NCBI GenBank assembly: GCA_026387775.1
Contig: JAPLLC010000013.1
Coordinates: forward strand, 1-42,093
Direction: 5' to 3'
Length of the DNA: 42,093 nucleotides
From: Candidatus Methylomirabilota bacterium
Lineage (GTDB): Bacteria; Methylomirabilota; Methylomirabilia; Methylomirabilales; 2-02-FULL-66-22
Numbering within the stretch: the first letter of the stretch is position 1; every line of letters begins with the position of its first letter. Position numbers and translations under genes: made by a program. Shown piece after piece: positions 18,514-27,344 of the stretch. A model generated the notes under the pieces. It had not been told where the DNA came from. It searched no databases and was given only the letters and a program-made list of their open reading frames with translations.

Positions 18514-19464
18514 ATGAGCGCCTATGTCATGAAGGGTATCGTACCAGCCCCTGTTCTCCCCATGCTACCCGATTGTTCAATCGACTGGGATTCGTTACGC
18601 TCGTATCTGGCCTGGATTGCCGGGCAACGGCCGACGGCCATTGCGATGAACATGGATGCGAGCGAAGGACCCGCGTTGAGCCGTGCCGAGATGCTCGAAG
18701 TGGTACGCATCTCCCGGAAGATTATCGACGAGGCTTGCCCGGACGGGTCCTGTCCACTCATCTCCGGGCTGATCGTCGGCTCCACGGCGGACGCGGTGTC
18801 CTTCGGCCAGGAACTCAAAGCGGCCGGAGCCCAAGGTTTGGCTGTCTTTCCCCCGTTCCCAACCTTCCTGGGCAATCCGGTGCCCACCGAGATGATCTAC
18901 AAGTACCATAAGGCCATCGCCGACGGCGTGGACCTGCCACTGATCGCCTTTCAATTCCCCAAGGCTTGGGGTCCGGACTTCCCCCCAGAGACGCTGCGCG
19001 AATTAATCAAGATCCCCAACCTAATCGGCCTGAAAGAGGCCTCTTTCGATACGACCAAGACGCTGGAGACGATCGAAGCGGCCCGGATGCTTCCACGCAA
19101 GATCGGCGTCATGACCGGCAGCGACACGTTTATCCTCGAGGCGATGATCTTCGGCTGCGACGGCGCCCTGATCGGCTTCGCAGGGACGGCCACCGACCAA
19201 CTCATCCGGATGTACAACGCGGCGGCCGCGAAGGATTTTGACGCAGCCTTCGAAATCTGGGGCCGCCTGGGGCCGCTGGCCCGGTTTGCGTGGCGCGCGC
19301 CGATTCGGGACTACCGACCGCGGATGAAGGAGGTTCTTGTGATGCAGGGGCTCATCCGGCATGCCACCGTGCGACCACCGCAGCTCCCGGTGGATAACGC
19401 TGAGCGCGGGGAGTTGCGGCGCCTGGCGGCGCAGGCAGGACTACTCACAGCGGGAGCGAAATGA
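18514..19464 (+). CDS. Dihydrodipicolinate synthase/aldolase family protein (DapA-like)
   Basis: MSAYVMKGIVPAPVLPMLPDCSIDWDSL; Schiff-base lysine motif IGLKEAS; AAGGAG RBS. Confidence 0.88.
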   Translation: MSAYVMKGIVPAPVLPMLPDCSIDWDSLRSYLAWIAGQRPTAIAMNMDASEGPALSRAEMLEVVRISRKIIDEACPDGSCPLISGLIVGSTADAVSFGQELKAAGAQGLAVFPPFPTFLGNPVPTEMIYKYHKAIADGVDLPLIAFQFPKAWGPDFPPETLRELIKIPNLIGLKEASFDTTKTLETIEAARMLPRKIGVMTGSDTFILEAMIFGCDGALIGFAGTATDQLIRMYNAAAAKDFDAAFEIWGRLGPLARFAWRAPIRDYRPRMKEVLVMQGLIRHATVRPPQLPVDNAERGELRRLAAQAGLLTAGAK

Positions 19465-19536
19465 GAGAGTGATCAGCCTCTTGGGTGCGGTCGAGGCTGG
19501 TGGAGTCACGTTGCGGCCGACAGGCGAGGGAGGGCG

Positions 19537-20379
19537 GTGGCAGCACTAGAGGGCAAGGTGGCAATTGTGACCGGCTGCGCGGGCGAGCGCGGGCTGGGCC
19601 GTGGGATCGCCCGGCGCCTTGCGCAAGACGGCGTCGATCTCATCGTCACGGATGTCGCGCCGGCCGGCACGAAGGTGGTGCCGGGCAAGCCAGTGCACAG
19701 CTGGGGCGGATTGGAGGCGGTAGCTGCGGAGCTCTGCGCCCTAGGCCGCCGGGCGGTACCTCTGCTCCTGGACATCCGCTCGTCCGAGCAAATCGATCGT
19801 GTGGTGGCCATCGCGATGGAGACCTTCGGTCGCGTTGACATCCTGGTGAATAATGCCGCGGCCCCCCCTGGCGGCGATCGGGTGCACGTGGTGGAGATGG
19901 CCGAGGATGCCTGGCGGGCCGTGCTCGATGTCAATCTGACCGGGACTTTCCTCTGCTGTCGCGCAGTGGTGCGGACTATGCTGCAGGGCGGGGTCCGCGG
20001 CCGGATCGTCAATATTGCCTCCGATCGGGCGAAGAGCGGCAGCGCAAGGCTGGCGGCCTATTGCGCATCGAAGTTCGGCCTGTTGGGTCTGACACAGTCC
20101 TTGGCTCTGGAGGTGGCCGCGGCGGGCATCACGGTGAACGCCGTCTGCCCCGGCGGCGTCGACAGCGAGCGATTGGACTACCTTGGCCGGCGAGCGGATG
20201 GCAGCTACGACGAGGGCCGACGGCTCGAGCAGATCCGCCGCCAGGCAGTGCTCAACCCTATGGGCCGCCTGGCCCGTCCCGACGACGTCGCCGAGGTCGT
20301 CGCCTTCCTCGCCTCCGACGGAGCGGAGTACATCACCGGGCAAGCCATAAACGTCACGGGCGGCGCGCTTATGCATTGA
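19537..20379 (+). CDS. SDR family oxidoreductase (GTG start)
   Basis: MAALEGKVAIVTGCAGERGLGRGIARRLAQDG, NNAAAPPGG, YCASKFG. Confidence 0.92.
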   Translation: MAALEGKVAIVTGCAGERGLGRGIARRLAQDGVDLIVTDVAPAGTKVVPGKPVHSWGGLEAVAAELCALGRRAVPLLLDIRSSEQIDRVVAIAMETFGRVDILVNNAAAPPGGDRVHVVEMAEDAWRAVLDVNLTGTFLCCRAVVRTMLQGGVRGRIVNIASDRAKSGSARLAAYCASKFGLLGLTQSLALEVAAAGITVNAVCPGGVDSERLDYLGRRADGSYDEGRRLEQIRRQAVLNPMGRLARPDDVAEVVAFLASDGAEYITGQAINVTGGALMH

Positions 20380-20582
20380 GCCTGTGATTCGCAAGAAGTT
20401 GTCGTCCGCAAATACTCCATCCGCTGTTCATTCCGTACTGAGAAACTCCCCCGTCTGGCGTTAGAAGCGCATACATTGCCGTGGTTTCCTGTTTGAAGCG
20501 GGGGAGTCCGATCCGTCATGGGAACGGTCGAGCCGTTGATTCACCATTGCCGCGTGGGCGCCGCCTCACCGACTTCGAAGTA

Positions 20583-20675
20583 TTAATGGCTGCATATCCG
20601 TATGTATGGCCCTCGGAGCAGGTTGCAGATGCCCCGGATGAAGTTGGCGAGCTGGGAGTGGGCCTCAGGGGTCAT
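20583..20675 (-). pseudogene. hsdM: Truncated N-terminus of a type I restriction-modification methyltransferase (HsdM) gene
   Basis: Minus frame from ATG at 20675 reads MTPEAHSQLANFIRGICNLLRGPYIRICSH*; xQLANFIxGICNLLRGPY is the conserved HsdM N-terminus and is cut off right after it. Confidence 0.7.
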
Positions 20676-21073
20676 GGCCTTGTCTCACCAGGGGGCTGAA
20701 AGGGGTCATCAATAGAAGAACGCCGACCCTCTGACGAGAATCGACGTCCTATGCATCCTGGGTTCCCTCCAGACGAGTCCGGTAGCTCCCCTCCCGTCAT
20801 ATCCGGGGGTTTCTACAATGTCCCGTTCCCTGTATCAGAAGCCAGCATGCGTTTCAAGGACAACACGGGAGAACACGGCTATTCGTGGCTATCACGCTGT
20901 ACTGTCGGATGGGCTGAACCCGACAGGATTCCTCGGTGCTCACGGGGGGCAGCGCTTCCCACACGGAAGGCCCGCGGCCCCAAACTTGACCTCCCTGGAA
21001 TTCCAGTGCTCGACTCTACCCCATCGCTCACATTGCCAGCGCCGAACCCCGCGGTCCTGGTTCAGGCGAGAGA

Positions 21074-22228
21074 TCACATGGTCCGATAGCGCGCCATGAA
21101 CGATTCGAAGGGTTCCGTCTCGGGTGGTCGGAAGGACTTCAGGGGCCGGTCTTCGATGGGCAGTCGTCCGAAATGCCGGATTGCGGCGATCGCGGTGTGG
21201 ACGTTTTGAGGCGAGGTGCCAGCGGAAATCTCGGTGAAGAAGATGGCCAACCGCTCGGCCTTGGCGCCGGCCAACACGTACCGGCGGCATTGCTCCACAA
21301 TCCGGGGCAGCGGGCCATCCTGAAGAAGGGAAGGGCCAAGCCCCAGCGTGAGAGGCATCTTCTTCTCTCTGGCGTACTCCGCGTACGGCTCCGGTCCGGT
21401 CTCGGCCACGTCCGGGTCCATGCACATCAAGCCCCCCGGGCTCACCGACGCCATCAGGTCGAGCATCTTGACGAACTTCTCCGGATGCGGGTAGAGATAG
21501 CTGTATCCCCAGTACCCCATGCTGGCCACGTTGCCGATCTTCTCGTTCATCCGCGCCACATAGGGCATGACGAACTCTTCCAGGATCTCCACGGTCACGA
21601 TGGGGGGAGAGGCGGCGGCGTCGGCTCCGTTGGCGCGAATCCGGGGTTGGCCGATGGCCTCTCGCTGGGTCTGGACCCAGGGGATCAGGACGTCGTCGGT
21701 CAGGAAGGTCAGAAGGCGATGGGCGAACTGGGGGGCAGTCAGGATATCCATCAACAGATTCTCGATCCCCCGCACGTTCACGGCCAAGGAAAAAGGCGAG
21801 CAGAAGCGCAACCGCACGGGAAGCCCCAGATCATGGGTCCGGCGCATGACATCGAGGACGAAAGGCATCCGGGCCGACCTTCTGAAATCCGGAGGGCGAA
21901 GCCGTTCCAGGTCCGCGGGCTCGCGGATGAGGGGAGTCCGGTGGTCGATGTCGGGCATGCGATCCGATTCCCAGGTGAGACGTTGGCCCAGGGCTTCGGC
22001 CTCGATATTGTAGAGGTCATAGTAGAATCCGGGCATGTCCAACCGGTAATACTCGAAGACGGCCAGGTTCATCTCCACAAGCTTCTTTGCGTCGGTGTAC
22101 GCCTCCCGCATGTCCCCGCCGCAGAGCGTGACCACGTGTTCGTTGATCTGGGCCAGGATCGGAACGGTGTCCACCTCTCCCCTGAAGACCTTCGCGACCC
22201 GCTCACGCGTCTCGGGCAACAGCTTCAT
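21074..22228 (-). CDS. Uroporphyrinogen decarboxylase (URO-D) family protein, possibly a corrinoid methyltransferase-type member
   Basis: 384 aa; NGADAAASPPIVTVEILEEFVMPYVARMNEKIG and GLGPSLLQDGP read as URO-D/MtaA-like. Confidence 0.8.
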   Translation of the reverse strand: MKLLPETRERVAKVFRGEVDTVPILAQINEHVVTLCGGDMREAYTDAKKLVEMNLAVFEYYRLDMPGFYYDLYNIEAEALGQRLTWESDRMPDIDHRTPLIREPADLERLRPPDFRRSARMPFVLDVMRRTHDLGLPVRLRFCSPFSLAVNVRGIENLLMDILTAPQFAHRLLTFLTDDVLIPWVQTQREAIGQPRIRANGADAAASPPIVTVEILEEFVMPYVARMNEKIGNVASMGYWGYSYLYPHPEKFVKMLDLMASVSPGGLMCMDPDVAETGPEPYAEYAREKKMPLTLGLGPSLLQDGPLPRIVEQCRRYVLAGAKAERLAIFFTEISAGTSPQNVHTAIAAIRHFGRLPIEDRPLKSFRPPETEPFESFMARYRTM

Positions 22229-22420
22229 GGCTCAGCCTCTCCGCAACCCTTTTCCTCCACGATGGAATGCACGCCGGACCTCTCTTGGCGCGAGGGCCTT
22301 ATAGCACAAGGCGAGGAGTCTTGTGAAGCAGTCGTCCTGAAACGGATGAATGCAGATAGAGCCATTGCCTACCGCCCCGTTGCTTGCCGTGTTATCCTCC
22401 CCGCAGCCGAGCTGTGACGC

Positions 22421-22439
22421 GCCGGCGAGCCTCGCCGGC
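22421..22439. repeat. Perfect 19-bp palindrome
   Basis: GCCGGCGAG-C-CTCGCCGGC. Confidence 0.6.
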
Positions 22440-22495
22440 CTTGCCGGCGCGGGCCCGGGGGTGGCGTGGACCCATCGATCAAGGGAGGGAATACC

Positions 22496-22963
22496 ATGGA
22501 TACCAAGACCCGTGAAGCGTTGATCGCACAGTACAAGGACGGCGGCCGCGTGGTGGCCGAGGCCCTCGCCGGCAGCACCGAGGCCGAACTGGACGCCCGG
22601 CCGGCGCCCGGGAAATGGTCCGCCCGGGAGATCACGCATCACCTCGCGGACAGCGAGATGATCGCGGCTATCCGGCTGCGGATGCTGCTCGCCGAGGAGG
22701 AGGCGGTGATTCGCGCGTACGACCAGAAGCTCTACGCGGGGCGGCTCTTCTACACCCGGCCGATCCAGGCCTCGCTCGAGGCCTTCCGGGCCGCCCGGCG
22801 CTCTACCGCAGAGATCCTGGAGCAGATGACCGACGTGCAATGGACTCGGCAGGGCACCCATAGCGAGAGCGGTCGGTACTCGCCCGAGCGATGGCTGGAG
22901 ATCTACGCCGCGCATGCCCACACCCATGCCGAGCAGATTCGCAAAGCCCGCGCGGCCGCCTAA
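22496..22963 (+). CDS. DinB family protein
   Basis: MDTKTREALIAQYKDGGRVVAEALAGSTEAELDARPAPGKWSAREITHHLADSEMIAAIRLRMLL; HAHTHAEQI. Confidence 0.88.
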   Translation: MDTKTREALIAQYKDGGRVVAEALAGSTEAELDARPAPGKWSAREITHHLADSEMIAAIRLRMLLAEEEAVIRAYDQKLYAGRLFYTRPIQASLEAFRAARRSTAEILEQMTDVQWTRQGTHSESGRYSPERWLEIYAAHAHTHAEQIRKARAAA

Positions 22964-23065
22964 GCCGTTGTCAAAGAATAACTTGACCGGAGAAATTCCG
23001 GTAACGGCATAAGGAGCCGTAACGAAATTCCAATAGATGGACAAGTTATTTCGTAACGGCTCCTA
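22961..23065. repeat. About 105-bp MITE-like inverted-repeat element
   Basis: GCCGTTGTCAAAGAATAACTTGACC (22964-22988) versus reverse complement of 23039-23060, GCCGTTACGAAATAACTTGTCC; internal ACCGGA-GAAAT-TCCGGT hairpin; 16/17-bp inverted repeat 23012-23028/23048-23064. Confidence 0.65.
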
Positions 23066-23076
23066 AGGAGGCCAAC

Positions 23077-23811
23077 ATGGAATTGGGTGCGAATACCATT
23101 TTGATCACCGGCGGCGCGTCGGGCATCGGCCTCGCGCTGGCCGAGCGGTTCCTCCAGGCAGGCAGCCAGGTCATCGTCTGCGGCCGCCGGGAGGAGAGGT
23201 TGCGCGAGGCGCAAATCCGGTTTCCAGCGCTTGCCATCCGGGTCTGCGACGTGGCCGAGGAAGACGATCGCGGCGCGCTGGCCCGGTGGGCGTCGACGGC
23301 ATTCCCTCGGCTCAACATCCTCGTCAACAATGCCGGCATCCAGCGACGCGTGCAGCTCTCCGCCCTGGAAGAATGGCGCGAGACGCGCCGGGAGATCGCG
23401 ATCAACCTGGAGGCGCCGATCCACCTCTCCAGACTCTTCATCCCACATCTGCTGGGGCAGGAGCGCCCGGCGATCGTGAACATTACCTCGGGATTGGCGT
23501 TCAGTCCGCTCTCGGACGTGCCGGTCTACTGCGCCACGAAGGCGGCGCTCCGCTCGTTCACGCTCTCGCTCCGGCACCAGTTGGCCCGGACGCCGATCCG
23601 AGTCGTGGAGGTCGTGCCGCCGGCCGTGAACACGGACTTGGGCGGCCCCGGTTTGCACACCTTCGGCGTGCCAGTCGCAGAATTCGCCGACCATGTGATA
23701 GCCCCCATCAATCGATCAAGCCAGTTCTCGACCCTATCAGAGGTCCAGACGAGCGTGTCCATGACGTTCAGGGGGGGCCATCAAGGGAGGTTGGAGTGTC
23801 GACGGTCTTAG
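23077..23811 (+). CDS. SDR family oxidoreductase (DltE-like), C-terminus probably altered
   Basis: MELGANTILITGGASGIGLALAERFL, NNAGIQRR, YCATKAALRSFTLSLRHQL; tail after VAEFADHV looks unrelated. Confidence 0.88.
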   Translation: MELGANTILITGGASGIGLALAERFLQAGSQVIVCGRREERLREAQIRFPALAIRVCDVAEEDDRGALARWASTAFPRLNILVNNAGIQRRVQLSALEEWRETRREIAINLEAPIHLSRLFIPHLLGQERPAIVNITSGLAFSPLSDVPVYCATKAALRSFTLSLRHQLARTPIRVVEVVPPAVNTDLGGPGLHTFGVPVAEFADHVIAPINRSSQFSTLSEVQTSVSMTFRGGHQGRLECRRS

Positions 23812-23844
23812 ATCAACAAGCGGAACAAGCGACCGCGCCTGCGA

Positions 23845-24636
23845 CTATTGCTCCTTCGTCCAGGCGTGGTCCGGATCCTCGTACGGGAGGCACGGGCGCG
23901 ACTCGCCGGCCATGAACCAGAGATAGTAGAGCGCGTACCCCGGCGCCACCACGAGGGGATGGTAGCCGCAGGGGATCTTGACCAGGCTGTTGTCGCGGAT
24001 CGCGTAGCTCTCGTCCAGCTTCCGCTCGGGGCTGTAGACGCGCTGGAAGCCGAAGCCCTGGGGCGGGTTGAACTTGTAGAAGTAGACCTCCTCGTGCCGG
24101 GTCTCGTCCGGCGGAGCCTCGCGGTCGTGCTTGTGGGGGGGATAGCTCGCCCACCGGCCGGCGCTGCAGAACGTCTCCCCGACCACGATGCGCTTGGCAG
24201 GGAAGCCGGCGCCGAGGACGTCGTGGACCTGCCGCTCGCAAGCGTCCTTGCCGCGCGTCGTGACCTTCACTTTCTCCGGCCCGATCAGGCGGGGCTCGCC
24301 CGGAAGATCGCTCGGGACCCGGGCGATTGCCGCCTCGACGGTGCCGATCGCCTCGACCTTGAACTTGAATCCCGGCGGGATGTGGAGCGTGGTGGCCCGC
24401 CCGGCGAACACGGTCGCCCGGCCGCCGATCGAGACGAAGCTCGCCTCGCCCACCGTCACGTTGGCGAGGCCGCCCAGGAGAACGATGCAAACCTCCTGGC
24501 CCTCGCTGACGCCCCGATACGCGCTGCCCGGCTGAAGCCGCAGGATTCCGACTTCCAGAAGCTCGATGCCGTCCTTCCCCGGTTTCACCAGCGGGGTGTA
24601 GCCGTCCTTCGGCGTGTACTGTTTCAAGAGGTTCAT
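23845..24636 (-). CDS. iolB: 5-deoxy-glucuronate isomerase (IolB/KduI family)
   Basis: RWASYPPHKHDREAPPDETRHEEVYFYKFNPPQGFGFQRVYS is characteristic of IolB; start set at MNLLKQYTPKDGY. Confidence 0.92.
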   Translation of the reverse strand: MNLLKQYTPKDGYTPLVKPGKDGIELLEVGILRLQPGSAYRGVSEGQEVCIVLLGGLANVTVGEASFVSIGGRATVFAGRATTLHIPPGFKFKVEAIGTVEAAIARVPSDLPGEPRLIGPEKVKVTTRGKDACERQVHDVLGAGFPAKRIVVGETFCSAGRWASYPPHKHDREAPPDETRHEEVYFYKFNPPQGFGFQRVYSPERKLDESYAIRDNSLVKIPCGYHPLVVAPGYALYYLWFMAGESRPCLPYEDPDHAWTKEQ

Positions 24637-25019
24637 CGGACAGGCTTCCTTTCCGTGAGAAGAATCGAGGCGTGATGCTCGCCCTGCGGACGGCCATCCA
24701 GGGGGCCAGTTCCGCGCGAGACCGATCGGCCGGAAACGTACCATCCGGTCGGCGGGCTGTCAATGGACGCCCTGACCCTATCGCTCCGGCGATGAGGCGC
24801 TTGGACGACCAGGGGAGCAGACCCATTTGCCTGATTGCCGAATCGCGCAGTCGCCATGCTGACCGGAATCGAGCTTGACAACCGAGCGGAGGCGGTGTTA
24901 CGAAAGAAATACAAATGGGTAACTGCCGGGATTCCCATCGCATCGAGCGACATGAAGGCTGCGGGGCGACCCTTGGCCCATCCCGGCTTCTGGGGCCTGT
25001 TCGACAAGGAGGAGAAGCC

Positions 25020-26321
25020 ATGGATGACAGTCGACGATTGTCCCGTCGGAGATTTCTCCAGACCGCGGCCGCGTCGGGCGCCATCGCGGCCAGCGACCTT
25101 GCCTGGTGGGAGATGCCCTTCCTCTCGCCGCGCAAGGCCTCTGCTGCCAGCATGGTGCGGTTCCAGTTCAGTGTGCCCGAGCCGCTCCGGATCTCCCTGG
25201 TCGAGTCGCTCATCGAGCGCTTCCACAAGGCGCAGTCGGAGGTCGAAGTCAAGGTTGAGTTCGTGCCGCAGGCCCAGGCGCGGCAGAAGCTGATCACCGC
25301 CATCGCAGCCGGAAACCCGCCGGACCTCAGCATGATGTGGGACAACTGGCTGGGCGAGTTCGACGGGATGGGGGCGTTAGAGGACTTGACCGGTCAGGTC
25401 AAGGGCTGGAAGCACTACGGGGCCACCACGCCCACCGCTTGGCAGACGGTGACGGTCAAGGGGAAGATCGTCTCCTTCCCCTGGGCCCTCACGAACGATG
25501 GCATCTTCGTTCGGACGGACCGGGTGAAGGAATACGGCCTCACGATGCCGAAAGAAGACTGGACCTGGGATGAGTTCCTCACCTTGGCGAAAGGGTTCAC
25601 CAAGCCGGAGAAGAACCAGTACGGCTTCGGGATGCGCGGGGGCGGCACCTGGGCCGTCCTGTACGCCACCGAGTTCATGTACGGCAACGGGGCCCAGGTG
25701 CTGAAGGACGGCAAGGTCGTGATCAACTCGCCGGAGGCGGTCTCTGCCTTCGAGTGGTACATCGATCTCCTGCGAAAGCACAAGGTCACCCCGCCCAGCG
25801 CGCCAACGGACGCCTATCGCCAGATTGTCGAGGGTTTCGGTCGCGGCGTCACAAACATGTACCTCCACAACTCGGGTTCGATCGAAGAGCAGAAGAAGTT
25901 CGTGGGAGAGCCGAACTTCGCCACGCTGCCTATCCCCATCGGCCCCGCCAAGAAGCATGTCTCTTTCTACTTCTCCGAGACGCTCACCATGTTCAAGGCG
26001 GCCAAGAACAAGGAAGGCGCTTGGAAGTTCATGACCTTCCTGATGGACGACGAGCCACACTTCGACTATGCCAAGACTCTCGGGCTTCTCCCCACCCGGC
26101 AGGCCCTCTTGAATCGGCCGCCGTATACCCAAGCCGCGTACGCGGGCTTCGTCAAGTCCTTCCCCTTCTCCATCGTCAGCCCCTACCTGGCGTATCCGGG
26201 GTGGGGCGGCAAGCTGGATTCGGAGGGGGTGCCGATGTTCCAGCAGGCGTTTGTCGGCCAGATCACGCCGAAACAGTGCCTGGACAAGTTTGCCGAGATG
26301 CTGACCAAGAACATGGCGTAG
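25020..26321 (+). CDS. ABC transporter extracellular sugar-binding protein with Tat-type signal
   Basis: MDDSRRLSRRRFLQTAAASGAIAASDLAWW (RRxFL Tat motif); family 1 SBP; AAGGAGGAG RBS. Confidence 0.92.
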   Translation: MDDSRRLSRRRFLQTAAASGAIAASDLAWWEMPFLSPRKASAASMVRFQFSVPEPLRISLVESLIERFHKAQSEVEVKVEFVPQAQARQKLITAIAAGNPPDLSMMWDNWLGEFDGMGALEDLTGQVKGWKHYGATTPTAWQTVTVKGKIVSFPWALTNDGIFVRTDRVKEYGLTMPKEDWTWDEFLTLAKGFTKPEKNQYGFGMRGGGTWAVLYATEFMYGNGAQVLKDGKVVINSPEAVSAFEWYIDLLRKHKVTPPSAPTDAYRQIVEGFGRGVTNMYLHNSGSIEEQKKFVGEPNFATLPIPIGPAKKHVSFYFSETLTMFKAAKNKEGAWKFMTFLMDDEPHFDYAKTLGLLPTRQALLNRPPYTQAAYAGFVKSFPFSIVSPYLAYPGWGGKLDSEGVPMFQQAFVGQITPKQCLDKFAEMLTKNMA

Positions 26322-26338
26322 AAGCCATTTCTGTCCCG

Positions 26339-26370
26339 CCCCCGGAGATCGGTCCACCGATCTCCGGGGG
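26339..26370 (+). promoter_or_regulatory. Perfect 14-15-bp hairpin after binding-protein gene
   Basis: CCCCCGGAGATCGGT-CC-ACCGATCTCCGGGGG. Confidence 0.75.
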
Positions 26371-26408
26371 CATCTTCCACGCGCAGGCTCACAAGTGAAA
26401 GCTCTCAG

Positions 26409-27344
26409 ATGAACAGGGACGCCGGTGTTGCCGTGTCTGTGCCGCGGTCGTTCTTTTCCCGGGCGATGCGGGAGACGCTCGCCAATTACGCCTACCTCTT
26501 GCCGGCGGCCATCTGTCTGGGGGGCACGGTCCTGTTTCCGATCCTCAAGTCCATCCACATGAGCTTGTTCCACAACGTCCTGTCCCGCCCGCAGGACTAT
26601 CGCTTCATCGGCCTCGGCAATTACCTTCGGCTGGTGCATGATCCGACCTTCTGGCTGACCCTGAAGAACTCGCTGGTCTGGGTGTTCTGCTCTGTCAGCA
26701 TCCAGTTCGTCCTCGGGTTCCTGGGGGCCCTGCTCTTGAATGCCGAGTTCAGGGGGCGGGCCTTTTATCGGACGTTGAACCTGCTCCCCTGGATCATCCC
26801 GGGTGTGGTCGTCGGCCTGGTGTGGGAGTACATCTATCAACCGAACTACGGACCGCTGAACGACATCCTCAAGCGCTTGGGGCTGCTCACCGTCCCCATC
26901 GCGTGGTTGAGCCAGCCAGCCACCGCCATGGCCAGCGTCATCTTCACCAATATCTGGCGGGGGATCCCCTTCTTCAGCATCATGATCCTGGCGGGCCTGC
27001 AGGCGATTCCGGACGAGGTGTACGAGGCCGCCACGGTGGACGGGGCCAGCGTCACCCAGCGGTTCTGGCACATCACGCTTCCCATGCTCCGGCCCATCAT
27101 CGTGGTCGCCACGGCGACCCGCATCATCTGGACGTTCAACTACGCCGATCTGATCTTCGTCATGACCAGCGGCGGACCGGCCAACGCGACGCAGATCACC
27201 TCCAGCTACACGCTGCTCACGGCATACACGGACCTGGATTTCGGCTACGCCGCGACGCTGTCGGTGGTCCTCCTGGTCATCATGCTGGTCTTTACGGCCC
27301 TCTATCTGAAGATCTCGAAGGGCGTGGAGTCGGTGTCGGGATGA
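26409..27344 (+). CDS. ABC sugar transporter permease (MalF-like)
   Basis: YAYLLPAAICLGGTVLFPILKSI; EAATVDGASVTQRFWHITLPMLRP EAA loop. Confidence 0.93.
   Translation: MNRDAGVAVSVPRSFFSRAMRETLANYAYLLPAAICLGGTVLFPILKSIHMSLFHNVLSRPQDYRFIGLGNYLRLVHDPTFWLTLKNSLVWVFCSVSIQFVLGFLGALLLNAEFRGRAFYRTLNLLPWIIPGVVVGLVWEYIYQPNYGPLNDILKRLGLLTVPIAWLSQPATAMASVIFTNIWRGIPFFSIMILAGLQAIPDEVYEAATVDGASVTQRFWHITLPMLRPIIVVATATRIIWTFNYADLIFVMTSGGPANATQITSSYTLLTAYTDLDFGYAATLSVVLLVIMLVFTALYLKISKGVESVSG

Noticed and set aside
4412-22401. Similar TATnnTCCTCC strings at 4412, 5364 and 22393 upstream of three genes
   Set aside because: Only the 4412 site has a fitting -35 hexamer; the similarity of the other two may be chance.
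23791-23860. Possible start of a lost gene (GTGTCGACGGTCTTAGATCAACAAGCGG, reading VSTVLDQQAEQAT) after an AGGGAGG sequence
   Set aside because: No recognisable family and it runs antisense into iolB; insufficient evidence.
24729-24745. GGAAACGTACC, a LacI-operator-like sequence upstream of iolB
   Set aside because: Only a partial match to AAACGTTT and not symmetric; one occurrence is not sufficient.
25377-27071. 564-aa minus-strand ORF opposite the ABC binding-protein/permease genes
   Set aside because: Antisense shadow ORF of well-supported plus-strand genes in GC-rich DNA; low-complexity translation without recognisable domains.
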